Shown piece by piece: positions 21,001 to 32,191 of a stretch of DNA of 64,000 nucleotides. Location of the stretch: assembly GCA_944739405.2 (NCBI GenBank), contig OX123199.2, forward strand, positions 4,763,898 to 4,827,897. The letters are read 5' to 3'. The stretch is from Euclidia mi. Lineage: Eukaryota > Arthropoda > Insecta > Lepidoptera > Erebidae. Made by a program: the position numbers and the translations under genes. The notes below the pieces were generated by a model, which was given only the letters and a program-made list of their open reading frames with translations, was not told the DNA's origin and made no database searches. Each line of letters opens with the position of its first letter. The first letter of the stretch is position 1.

Positions 21001-24000
21001 GATATATTAGTCCATACACATTAACGTGATTGGAATGGTTATAACGTCCCAACTTCTTACTATCCTCGACATCTTGTAGGATTTTCAAAGTAGGAATACT
21101 CGTTGTGTAGCGTTTTAATAGTTGACTGTGCAAAAGTGCGTAGGTATAATACAATACCTACGCCTCAGCAGTGCGGCCGCGGTATTCGAGCGATTACTCG
21201 AATTATTCCTTTCCTGACTGTAAAACTGTCCCGGTTTGTAAAACTTAGCGTTCAATAATTATAACATCATAAACATCATTTAAAAACATATCTTATGTTT
21301 ATTCGACTTTTGTACGAATGCACGTTGTATAACGAAATGCTTTTCACTTAAATTCTTATATATAAGGTGTTTTGTTCTTTTTATTAAATTGTCTATGTAG
21401 GTTAAAAATTAAAGCGGAAGCCTTTGTGGGTATCGCGCGACAGTTCAGGTAAGCATTTCGTAGTTTGTACCTTTGAGGTGAAGCTGTTTTAAAGGGCCGT
21501 CTGGCAAATGTTGTTTTGAATAAATCTGAACCCCGCTAGCCGGACCGGCTAATTAACTAGATGGGAACGTACGCTACAAACGGGACACCATCGTTCGCAT
21601 GGAAAACGTATGAGAGAGAAGTGTAGGTATTTAGCAAAGACTTCATGGTGACTAAAAAATGATCAGAATCGCAATAATATAGTACCATTGCCTACTAGTT
21701 GGTCTATAAATGATATATATTTACACCGTTTTGCCCTGATCCTAGGAGAATTTCAAAAAATCTCTTAGAGCACCTCTACTAAAAGTCGCCAACAAAAGTT
21801 TTGTCTGTCATTCAATCAGTAACTGAAGAATTTTATATACCTACAGATTTATATCCGATCATTATAGGGTTTTTTGCATATCAATGATCATAGTACAATT
21901 ATTGGACTATTTCGAATCTCACTTTTGCGAGTGCTATTCGTCCTATGATATTCAAGTAGTAGCGACGAAGTACTTAAATGTCTCTTTTTATGTTTCACAT
22001 TTCTTCCAATAAAACTATTGCCTTTAGCTACGTAGAAGTAATCTTATCTTCGCTGGTAAATCGAACTGTATTGCAACATTTCATCTAGTTCAATTGCGCT
22101 ACATTTTTCCTAGCTGATAGTTCCCGCTATGTAAGAGTTACTGGGAATTCAGACAGTAAGCTTCAAATAGTGAAGAGGTTTCTAGAATAGGAATTTTCTC
22201 GTAAACATTGTTTGACAGATTTATTTATTTTTATATGGAAGTTCCAACAAGTTATTCCAATTTGACAAAAAATATTATAATAGTAAGTAGATGATGAACT
22301 AAAAGTGAAATAACAATAAGATTTAAACTTACTTCGCAGTTATGCGGTGTGCACTTAAGACACCGATTTTAGATATATAAATATAATAAACTAAAAATAC
22401 CTCACAGTTCTGTCCAGAAACCAAGTTTATTTATAAATTCCAATGAACGCATATAACTCTTCGAGGTGGCATGGCAAAACTGTCAGGATAATTACTACCT
22501 ATGGTCTATGCTAATATATATATATATATATATTATAAAGCTGACGAGTTGTTTCTTTTATTCTTTGTTTGAACATACTATTCATATATATATATATATA
22601 TAATCTTATATATAATATATAATAATAAATATGTCATTTATTTTCGGTAAAGTTTCCATAATCATGAAATACAAATTACACTCACATTACAAAACATTGA
22701 AGTAACATTAACACTAGAGTAACAAACTCCGTGGTGACCAGCCGAAATAGATGATGTAGCTTTGAAACCAATAAGCATCTTAGAATAAACCTATATTCAT
22801 CTCTTTTGCACTCGTTAAAAGCAAGTTCCATAGCGTCAATTCAAAAGTGATGACAATTGACCTTTCATCGCGAAATGCGGTGTTCTCCAGTTTAAAAATA
22901 TTTTCACATTTTTTAATTATTCGTATTACTTAACAGAAGGTTGTCTTTATGGGTATGTATAATTTATTGTATGTATATTAATATGTGGGATAGTTCATTT
23001 GTTCCCTCGTTGCTACTTATATGTTCCCTCGTTGCTACTTATATATAAGCAGTTTCAATAAATCCAGTATTAAATTATGCTTACAATTACTTTACATGAT
23101 ATCAAAATATAGGTACCTACCTAATTATTGAGTTTCATAATATCTCGAGCATGTTTAAAAATTTATATTAGACGTATCTCCTAGAATTTGATGTATTCTA
23201 CAACAATGTAGGTATATGAAGAAGATGCTAAGAATATGTTGTGTGAAATCTGTTGAATGCCCACGCCAGGTATTGTAAACAATAAATATACTTACAAAAT
23301 AATTCAGTCGATATTCCATTTGCAATGTTTTACTTACGTAACAATTAAAGTTCAATCTCATAGGTAAAATATAATTATTATAATAATGAAATCATTCTCT
23401 TGCCAATAACAATAATTTAATAGGTGCATCATTAAGGTTTCCCGTTATTAATACATTACGATTGATTTTCATTGCCTGTTTACGTACAAATTTATTTAGA
23501 CTACCATTTAGCAATAAATTTCGGACTTTAGAGTTTAGACCCATTGGTTACGGCTGTTGCGTTGATCGATTAATCACCTGATCAACCAAACTTTTCACAC
23601 TTTGTAAAAGGCATTTTTTGCATAAAATATGTCTTAGTCACTTCCATTATAAAAGGAAGCATAGTTTTTAGAGGTATATTTCTTTTCTTTTTTTATTATG
23701 TTTAAGAGTACCTAGCAATGTTTATTAATAATTTAAGAAAAGTAAATACATAGTGATGTTTTTTTAAATTGTCTTATTATCCTCGCAACTTTCTTTTATA
23801 ACACCCATATCGTGACATTAACGAATACAACAATTAAGAAGAACTAAGAAATCGGTCTAGCCGTTCAGTCGTGATGCCGTGACCAAAATTAAGGAAAAAA
23901 AGGGATTTATTGTCAAATATTACATATATTTCAAAATAAATCCCTACTTCCTTATACATACCTATAGCTCAATAGGTAAACACGTTGTGTTTCATGTTGA

Positions 24001-24533
24001 TTTTAATTGGTATTACGAACGGGGCACTATATGTAATTATGTAGGATCATTAAAGGATTAACTTGTCAATTCGCGGCCTAGGTAAATCATTGATTTTGAC
24101 TTTGACTTATTCATTGACTAACTAACTTCATGTAGGCTGGATATTTTCAAAAATAATTTAGAATACAATTAGCGTACTATTACGCACCATTTTAATACCC
24201 TGCAAAGGGGCTACAAAGTAGGACATGCCACACTTGTCCTGTCCTTCCTGTCTAGTTGAGCTCCGGTGCTCCTTGGCTGGGCTACTATTTAAATCGCTAT
24301 TGATACGATACGAAGAAGAATTCCCTCCGGTAAACCGCTAAGTTTCTCAATACTTAACGCATTTTATTTACGCGTATTACGGTTTTAGAAAACTGAAATT
24401 ATGACGGTCAGAAACCGCATAAGCTCAGTACCACACAAATTATCCTCACTCATTTGAATCAGACAAACAAAGCACCCTTATGATCCACCAAAAACAAGAC
24501 GAAACAAAAAAAGAAACGAACGTGCTTTCCTTC
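21001..24533. other. 3.5 kb of AT-rich sequence, no gene
   Basis: No coding frame with support, no retroelement motif. Contains short TA microsatellites near 22,515-22,535 and 22,585-22,602 and a perfect 22-bp tandem duplication at 23,000-23,043. CCGCTAGCCGGACCGGCTAA at 21,533-21,552 is a small palindrome. Consistent with intron of the minus-strand gene. Confidence 0.4.
23000..23043. repeat. Perfect 22-bp tandem duplication
   Basis: TGTTCCCTCGTTGCTACTTATA occurs twice with no gap and no mismatch, which suggests a recent slippage event. Confidence 0.95.
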
Positions 24534-24856
24534 TAATAGGGTATTTGACTAAAAAATTTTAATTAGTCCGTCAGATAGATTTCCAAAAAATATTGGACAC
24601 GTATATTTTCTTTAGTCACGTAAACAAAAAATTAACACGATAAACTTCGCTGAAAACTCGTGTGACGTCACTTGCCAGTACACTTTTTACTGGCGAGTGA
24701 CGTTACAAGCCCCCACTCTAAGGCGTTTCTCCATCTTTGATGCGTTTTATCTTCGTAATTATTTACTGATTTGAAAAAACAAAAAATACGTATCCAATGT
24801 TTTTCGATAATCTAACTGACGGACTAATTCGATTTTTTTAGTCAAATACCCTATTA
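24534..24856. mobile_element. 323-bp MITE with long inverted repeats
   Basis: Starts TAATAGGGTATTTGACTAAA and ends with its complement. The arms stay similar for about 80 bp (AATTAGTCCGTCAG, TTGGACACGTAT). The centre carries a second stem, GTGACGTCACTTGCCAGTA against TACTGGCGAGTGACGTTAC. No ORF. TA-type flanks. Confidence 0.85.
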
Positions 24857-25299
24857 TACTAATTCAGCTTTTTCGCTATTGAGTTTATTGTCAAACAAAC
24901 ATTAACATAGTTATGGGATTAACACATAATAATATCAGAGAATCTTTCGTACAAAATATTATTTTAAAAAGGCTGAGGGGTCTTTTATAAAGCTTCTTGT
25001 ACCTACACAATGTAGGTTACAACAGTCAAATTAGTTATACTAGAGATCGCCCAGTGCTCGCAATTCGACCATAATTTATTAAAATTTTGAGTTTCTACAG
25101 TATTAAGGTTTGATTGTCACAGCCTCTACAATCGCAGACCTCGCCGCATAGTGAAAATAAGTAAAATCTTTCATGAAATTACTGGAACGGCTATTAAATG
25201 CGTTATTTGGTTATAAAACTCAAAAAAAAATTATATTCTATAGACTGAATAATAAAACTCTATAGACTTGTACTTTATAAACATGTCATTTCTTGGCCT
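24857..25299. other. No feature recognised
   Basis: AT-rich, non-coding. Confidence 0.4.
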
Positions 25300-25611
25300 C
25301 GTCGCAATATATTTAAGGTCAGCGCAGAATCCTTCTGTTCCATACTTGCCTATTATCTACTCCTTTCTCTTACATATCCATCCTCTCTTAGTCCTTACAT
25401 TTCCTCCTTTTCTATCTTCCTATCTTTTCCTTGGCCTCCCTCTTGCCTTTCGCCCCTCTACTTTCATATTCATCATTGATTCGCCTACATACACAACAAA
25501 AAACCATCTCTTCACCAGGCCCAACGATTTTCTTGAACTTTTCCGCATATGGGCGACCCTTAGAATTTTACTAACATACCTACTTGTTCCTAATTCACTA
25601 CACACATCCAT
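25300..25611 (-). mobile_element. LINE C-terminal fragment
   Basis: Minus frame 25,611-25,420 reads ESMMNMKVEGRKARGRPRKR, the basic GRGRPRKR motif that precedes the C-terminus of RTE-like LINE proteins. The decayed continuation ends near FCADL at about 25,320, comparable to CCADP at 17.87 kb. The plus frame at 25,268-25,678 is its antisense. Confidence 0.65.
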
Positions 25612-25876
25612 GGTAACATTCTTATTTCTGTTACATGCAAGTGTTTCTCATCCACGGTTGCCAACCTTACTGTTTTAACAGTAGATTTACTGTTTTCGCC
25701 GCCATGTCATCGGTTTTAGTTCATATTTCTACTGTTTTTTTGTGCTACATCCGAGTTTCGAAATAAGTTTGCCCAAATCGTAAGTATAATGTCGCAACAT
25801 GTCAAACCAGATTAACTTAAATACTAAATTAAAGCAATAAAGATTATAGGAATTTAAACTTTCGTGGCAATTTAAA

Positions 25877-26006
25877 CTTATTTTAAATTGTCTTTCGGGA
25901 TATATACCAAGTACCTTTGTTTGGAGTAACCGATATTTCGCCACGTTCACGGATGTACATCCGTGAACATGGCGCTTGCAACAGTGCCGACAATTTAAAA
26001 TAAGCA
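25877..26006. mobile_element. Foldback element with a 24-nt perfect palindrome
   Basis: Outer arms CTTATTTTAAATTGTC and its complement. Inside is GTAACCGATATTTCG, then the exact palindrome GTTCACGGATGT/ACATCCGTGAAC at 25,945-25,968, then ATGGCGCTTGCAACAGTGCC. Same family as 20,838-21,000. Confidence 0.75.
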
Positions 26007-26307
26007 ATAAAGATTGTTATTGATACAAAAACAATAAAGATTGTTTTTGTATGATTCGGTCAGCCGTCTTCTTACAGTTGCACAATATGAAAACGATCTA
26101 AATCAATCAATTCTATAAATTTTATGTCGAACAGAATGTTTGCTGTTTTGAAATTACTACTTTGCAATAAAACCAATAGATGAAAAAATATTATTTCACT
26201 CTAATGCACAAATAAATGACAGAACTTATTTATGTTTTCACAATGAAAGGGCGCGTGGTGTTCTGAATTCAAACCTTTTCGACAATGCACTGCAATTATG
26301 TATTTTT

Positions 26308-27290
26308 AGGGTCCCGTACCTCAAAATGAAAAAAACGGAACCCTTATAGGATCACTTTGTTGTCCGTCCGTCTGTCAAGACCGTTTTTCTCAGAAACGCG
26401 TAGAGGTATCAAACTGAAATTTATATCAAATAGTCAAGTCTACTGTCCTTTAAAGCTGTGAAAAAATCAAACTTCTAAGCAAACGCAATCAAAAGATATA
26501 GCCGTTTATGCTGCAAATTTCTGCAAATTTAAAAACTCGCAAGGGAATCAAAACCTACAGGGTACTTCCCGTGAACTCAAACCTTGAAATTTGGTACGAA
26601 GCAATGTCTTAGCACAGATAAAGGAAAAATGCAAAATACGTAAATTTTTTGTTACATCATATCATACAAATATTTTTAATAATTTTAAATTTATTCCCAT
26701 TTTCTCATCATGAACGCGTAGGGTTATTAAATTGAAATTCATATCAAGTACTCAAATTTATAACACCGTTAAGTTGTAATAAAATCAAACTTGTAAGTCA
26801 ACACAATCAACAGAAACAGCAATTTAAGCATATTTTTGAAACTCGCAACTACTTGCAAGGGAATCAAAACCTACAGGGTACTTCCCGTGAACTCAGAACC
26901 TTGAAATTTGGCACGAGCCATCGTCTTATAGCACAGATAAAGGAAAAATTTCGAAAACTGTAAATTTTTAGTTACATCATTATAATTAAAATATTTGTAT
27001 TAATTTTAAAGGTACTAACGATCCCATTCCTCATAAACCCGTAGAGGTATAAATTTGAAATTCATATCAAATGCTCAAGTCAAACCTAAAGGGTACTTCC
27101 AGTCGATCTAGATTTTCTAGAATCTTGAAATTTGGCATAAAGCAACGTTTTATAGCACATAGGAAAAATTTCGAAAACCTAAAATTTTTACTTACATCAC
27201 ATATTTTTGTAATCATTATATGTATATACATACCTACAGGTTTGTACGGAACCCTCGGTGCGCGAGTCTGACTCGCACTTGACCGGTTTA
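26308..27290 (+). mobile_element. Long GGGTCCCGTACC element with three internal tandem units
   Basis: Starts TTAGGGTCCCGTACCTCAAA and ends GTACGGAACCCTCGGTGCGC...GACTCGCACTTGACCGG, like the elements at 0.64 and 27.4 kb, but the body differs. It holds three diverged tandem units (about 26,390, 26,710 and 27,040), each with CGTAGAGGTAT-type, AACCTACAGGGTACTTCC-type and CTTGAAATTTGG-type strings. No protein recognised. Confidence 0.7.
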
Positions 27291-27381
27291 TTTTTCTACG
27301 GATATCATTTTGTGATTTTACAGTTTGTCAGGAATTATTTCTATCTAAAAAATATATTATGTATACGTGAATATTATTTTT

Positions 27382-27434
27382 TAGGGTTCCGTACCTAAAA
27401 GGTAAAAAACGGAACCCTATTACTAAGCCTCCGC

Positions 27435-27490
<56 letters not shown>

Positions 27491-27930
27491 ACCAGGCTGT
27501 ATCTCATAAACCATGATAGCTAGAAAGCTGAAATTTTCACAAATTATGTATTTCGGTTGCCGCTATAACAACAAATACTAAAAATAAAAAAAATGAAAAT
27601 ATTAAGGGGGGGTCCCATACAAAAAACGTGTTTTTTTTCGTATTTTTTGCTTAAAATTACTAACTGTAACAGGTAGACGCTTTAAATTTTTACAGAATAT
27701 GTAGTTGTACATTACCTTTCAAAATAAATAATTAAATTTAAAAAAAGTAAATAATAAAGGGGGGCTCCCATACAACAAACGTAATTTTTAAGCAATTTGT
27801 TACTCGATCTTAATAAACAGGTAGAAACTTATAAAGTATTTAAGTATACATACAACGAACGTGATTTTCTTTTATAGATGATGGTACGGAACCCTTCGTG
27901 CGCGAGTCCGACTCGCACTTGCCCAATTTT
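27382..27930 (+). mobile_element. GGGTTCCGTACC-type element, copy 2
   Basis: Nearly the same sequence as 641-1194 throughout, including TCATAAACCATGATAGCTAG and ACAAATTATGTATTTCGGTT, with a longer CTGT run (27,433-27,490). High similarity over 540 bp implies recent spread of this subfamily. Confidence 0.85.
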
Positions 27931-28119
27931 TTAAATTATAAATAAAGATATGTCGAGGTAAATTTAATGTCAAATATAAAATCTATTAGGCAGAATAGAA
28001 GAAACCTTAAATAAAAGAAAAAAAGAACTTTCCAGTTTGAAAGTAGAGTTACTGTATGTATACGTATACATGTTACGCGTGTGTGCTTGTGGCAATGTTT
28101 GATTGTATCTATAGGTGAC

Positions 28120-28275
28120 GTTTATTTTCCCTAAAATCATATATTTCTAATGCATATTTTATAAAAAAATTGCCTTCTTTACACCATAAGTGTGCCAAAT
28201 TTCATAATCCTCCGTTCGCGCATTTTTCGTAAAAAGGGATCACAAAATTTCGCTTCACGTATTTATATATAGATA
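28120..28275 (+). repeat. Dispersed non-coding repeat fragment
   Basis: CACCATAAGTGTGCCAAATT and CAAAATTTCGCTTCACGTAT followed by ATATATAGAT resemble the end of a common insect non-autonomous repeat. Class uncertain. Confidence 0.4.
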
Positions 28276-29264
28276 AAGACAATTGTATATGCGTTATATG
28301 TATAAAACTTTAAGGGACACAAAAGAAATGTAAGAACAGTTCACTCGAAACAACATTTATGAATCAAGGGCACAGTGCTGAACTATGAAATGGTCTCTTT
28401 TGTTTGAAACTACATACACGACGATTAGTAGTCCTTTTTTTCTTTTGACTTATAACTCAACGGTTGGAGGTAAAACTGCAAATCAAAGCCAAAACAAGCT
28501 TAGAAGTATCACGTAAGTTTCGACTATTCAAAGGCTGGTCAAAGCTAGGCTCGTGATACTCTGTCAAAGCGCACGGTCGAATCGTTGTTGACTCGCCTTT
28601 GGCCATCAAAGGCGAGTCGTACCTACATGTGCCTTTAACAGCGCAAACATTACTTATTTACACAAAGCCAAAAAATACTGATATTTACTCAAAATTGACG
28701 GTTCCAATCCCATATGCAGTCCGCTGTATTATTTATTTATTGAACTGTGACAGCATTCATGTTGGGTGTAGGTTTGAAATAAAACAATGCGCGGTCATTT
28801 ATACTCGTAGAAGTATTACGCAATATAGATCTCACATAGTTATTTCAGTTAAAAGAACGGCAAAATATAGAATTTAAATTACTGTTTTTACATACATACA
28901 TATACTCACGCCTGTTTACCGTGATTATGTTTGTTTTTTTGTATGATTTATTACTCTTTTTTATGTAATTAAATGTCTTTATGTCTTTTTTTGCACGGGT
29001 ATAACAAATTACCTATGAATAAACTATTTAACTGATCTTATTGGTTGTCGTTCGCTTATTAAAATATATAAATTGACTACTGGTTTGAATTATTTAAGAA
29101 TATGTGAGAATAGCAAATATAAATTATGTGCCCTTTCTTATCAGTAGTGGCTTTCAGTCTCTCAAGGTACCTCATTAACCAATATTAGTAAAATGGCAAT
29201 GATTACAGAATATTTTCTAGTATTATGTTTCGTTCACAATTAAGTAAAGTTAATAAAAAACATC
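28276..29264. other. Non-coding; one short hairpin and a SINE tail scrap
   Basis: A perfect 12-bp stem GACTCGCCTTTG with loop GCCAT lies at 28,590-28,618. An inverted CAGGCGTGAGTATATGTATG SINE/LINE tail scrap is at 28,890-28,913. The plus frame 28,599-28,877 has no support. Confidence 0.5.
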
Positions 29265-29323
29265 AAGGCTGTTCATAAAGGAAGCGATAGTTTCATAGAT
29301 TCGCTTCCTTTATTGACAGCTTT
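29265..29323. ncRNA. Candidate short hairpin, miRNA-like or foldback core
   Basis: Arms of 23 nt (29,265-29,287 and 29,301-29,323) pair with two mismatches and one G-U, around a 13-nt loop (TAGTTTCATAGAT). The seed part AAAGGAAGCGA/TCGCTTCCTTT is perfect. The size is at the short end for an insect pre-miRNA; a MITE core is an equal possibility. No expression evidence exists here. Confidence 0.25.
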
Positions 29324-30235
29324 CAGAACTTTGTTAGTCGACACTTTAATTAAATCCGAAGCAAATCCGTAACAAGATATTTGTTATTTGAATCGAACGA
29401 ATGAATATTTTAATGACAGATTACGTGTATATAATTTGTGTGCATAAACATTGTGAAGTCATAGAATACTTTTTAAACCTAAATGCTATTTATACATCCT
29501 TTCGCAATATAAAAACAAGTTGAAATATTTAAATGCGTGTTATTTATAGTGTAAATTTTAAAAAGTGTTTTAAATAAATGTATGTATTACTTATCTTATT
29601 ACTACCCACTTGAATGTTCATTATACGTACTTTCATCAATACTTATTATAAAAGGAGTATCCATGTCCTTCTACGAAAGCGATAAACTCAAGATTTTTGT
29701 AAGGTACCCACAAATAGTGCGATTCTTGAGGAATATTTAGGTGTATGATACACGTGAGCCGCAGGCGAACTCTGGTTAAATGAAAAAAAACAGTTAATCT
29801 AGCAAATTTATTTATTATGCATCATACTCGTAGGTAAATAAGTATATGTAGGTATACCTACTACACTATACTACATACAAATACCTATCTTCTCATGAAT
29901 TCACAAACCTAAGTACCCTAACTAGGCAAACGCAAATGTTTTCTGTTTGTCTGATTGCCAAAATGCCATGTGCAGAAAGTTTAAATAATTACATACTTTA
30001 CGATAAGTTCGTATTAATGGGTGTTCCTCTCCAATTATACAACGATATTCCAGACTTCGCGTAATAGTCGATGCCTAGATTATCGTATGAAATCACTGGA
30101 ATTATGGAAATTAGTTTCCGCACTCATTTACACATAGGGTTCCCACCAAGAACTTAGGGTCCCAAGCAACCTCACCTGCAAGTGGTGCACCTGCCGATCA
30201 ACGGACGAGGCTCTGGCAAACAAAATGTCCCAATA
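29324..30235. other. AT-rich non-coding sequence
   Basis: No feature recognised. Confidence 0.4.
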
Positions 30236-30352
30236 AGCGGCAATAGGCTCGCCACCTATTACGTGGGATCAAAACACTGGCGAAAAGTGGGCGTTTAATA
30301 TGCTTCTGCCTACCCCTTCGGGGAAACAGGCGTGAGTCTATGTATGTATGTA
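30236..30352 (+). mobile_element. 5'-truncated SINE, CTGCCTACCCC tail family
   Basis: GCGGCAATAGGCTCGCCACC, TTACGTGGGATC, GCGAAAAGTGGGCG, CTGCCTACCCCTTCGGGGAA and the GTCTATGTATGTATGTA end match the family at 56.8-57.2 kb. The tRNA head is missing. Confidence 0.8.
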
Positions 30353-30604
30353 CTCATTTACACAATAATTCGATATGTTTGCGGAAGTTAAGATTAGTGT
30401 CAAGCGTAATTCAGTCAGTTTTTCTAAAGTGGGCAAGCGCATGCAGTATCAGTATGTAAATGAAACTTGTTGTGAGCCACTAAACTGTTAGATGAGATGT
30501 GTCTGCTATTGTTTTTCATTGTAAGATGATGAGTATAAAGGGCAGATGATGATGACAATAATGTCATTAGTCTGTTACTTTCTGACATTATCGCGTTTAT
30601 TTTA

Positions 30605-30815
30605 TCTCATACTAATATATAAAGCTGAAGAGTTTGTTTGTTTAGTTGAACGCGCTAATCTCAGGAACTACTGGACCGATTTGAAAAATTATTTCAGTGT
30701 TAGATAGCCCATTTATCGAGGAAAGCTATTATAAGCTATATAACATCACGCTATGAGCGACGGGAGCAGAGCAGTAGCCTTAAAGAACGCGTGTGTAACC
30801 GCGGGCATCCTCTAG
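30605..30815 (+). mobile_element. Helitron-like element 1 of a head-to-tail chain
   Basis: Begins with TC in TCTCATACTAATATATAAAG and ends CTAG followed by T. The end has a CGCGTGTGTAACCGCGG stem-loop about 10 nt upstream, as expected of Helitron 3' termini (hairpin then CTRR). About 210 bp, non-coding. It directly precedes element 2. Confidence 0.7.
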
Positions 30816-31967
30816 TCTATATCTATACTTCTATACTAATATAATAAAGCGGAAGAGTTTGTTTGTTTGTTTGAACGCGCTAATCTCAGTAACTACGGTC
30901 GGATCTGAAAATCTTTATGTATACTGTAGCCCAGTTATTTCGGAAGGCTATAGGCTATATAACATAACGCTTCAACATTTTGGGGCCGGGCAAAAGGCAA
31001 AAAAGGCTAAAAGATAATGTCGGCTAATCTCAGGAAGTAGCAGTCGGATTTTAAAAATTGTTATTGGCTATGATAGCCCAATTATTCCGAAAGGCTATAT
31101 AGGCTATATAAAATTACGCCACAACTTTTAGGGGCCAGACAAAAATTATAAAATGGTCAAACGAGAACGGGGAGGGTTGGGTCAAAGGCAAAAAAAGGCT
31201 AAACAAATAGGATACAATCTATATGGGTATCGTTATTGAGATTTTCGGGACGCTGATTAATAATATGAAATTTATTTAGTGATCCAAGATGGCGGACGGG
31301 AAATCAAAGATGGCGGATGAGAAAATTTTAAAAATCAATATGGGTATCGCCGTCGATATTTTAAGGGGTGGGGAATCGAAATACATCTATTTCGTGATCA
31401 AAGATGGCGGATGGGACATCAACGATGGTGGATGGGAAAATTTAAAAAAATCAATATTGTAATCGTCTGCGATGTTAAAAGGGATGGAGAATTCAAATAC
31501 AACATCTATTTCGTGATCAAAGATGGCGAATAGGAAATCAAAGATGGCAGACGAGATTCTTTTAAAGTCGATATGGGTATCGTCTCCGATATTTTAAGGT
31601 ATAGGGAATTCAAAAACACCATCTCTTTCGTGATCAAAGATGGCGGACGGTTTTTTTTTTAAATCAATATGGGTATCGTCTCCGACGTTTAAAGGGATGG
31701 GGCATCCATATACAACATCTATTTCGTGATCAAAGATGGTAAACGGGATTTTTTTTTAAGTCTATATGGCTATCGTCTCCGATATTTTAAGGAATGGGGA
31801 ATTTAATATTATATAAAAATCTTTGTTTGTTTGTTCATCATTTATAGACTCTGAAATGATAAGAGATAAAGCGCTAAGTCAATGGTAACTTTGAAAAAGG
31901 GGCTTGGAAAAAGGGAATTAAATAAAAACTCTTAAAAAGGCGATACGGAGTTTGCTGGGTCAGTTAG
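30816..31967 (+). mobile_element. Helitron-like element 2, expanded with internal repeats
   Basis: Starts right after the CTAG of element 1 (TCTATATCTATACTTCTATA; the true 5' TC could also be 30,822) and ends GGGTCAGTTAG before T. The head section is duplicated internally (about 30,880-31,010 and 31,015-31,140), followed by a six-unit minisatellite and GCTGGGTCAGTTAG. No Rep or helicase coding sequence is present. Confidence 0.65.
31210..31800. repeat. Minisatellite, six units of about 95-120 bp
   Basis: ATATGGGTATCG-type starts recur at about 31,222, 31,339, 31,451, 31,572, 31,668 and 31,765. Each is followed by GATATTTTAAGG-like, TTTCGTGATCAAAGATGGCG-like and GGAAATCAAAGATGGCGG-like strings. 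Units differ by small indels. It lies inside Helitron-like element 2. Confidence 0.8.
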
Positions 31968-32191
31968 TATCTTATAAAGCTCTTATATATAAAGCTGAAG
32001 AGTTTGTTTGTTTGGTTGAACTCGCTAATCTCAGGAACTACTGGCACATACTGGTCCGATTTAAAAAAACTTTCAATGTTAGATAGCCCATTTATCGAAG
32101 AAGGCTATAGGCTATATAACATCACGCCGTGAGCGACGGGAGCGGAGCAGTAGCCTTAAATAACGCGGGTGTAACCGCGGGCATCCTCTAG
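31968..32191 (+). mobile_element. Helitron-like element 3 of the chain
   Basis: Runs from TCTTATAAAGC after the TTAG of element 2 to CTAG at 32,188-32,191. The terminal stem CGCGG GTGTAA CCGCG is clear. Its body GATAGCCCATTTATCGAAGA and AACATCACGCCGTGAGCGAC closely matches element 1. Confidence 0.7.

Noticed and set aside
31210..31800. Regular repeats considered as a CRISPR-like array
   Set aside because: Units are about 100 bp, diverged, without unique spacers, and in eukaryotic transposon context: a minisatellite.
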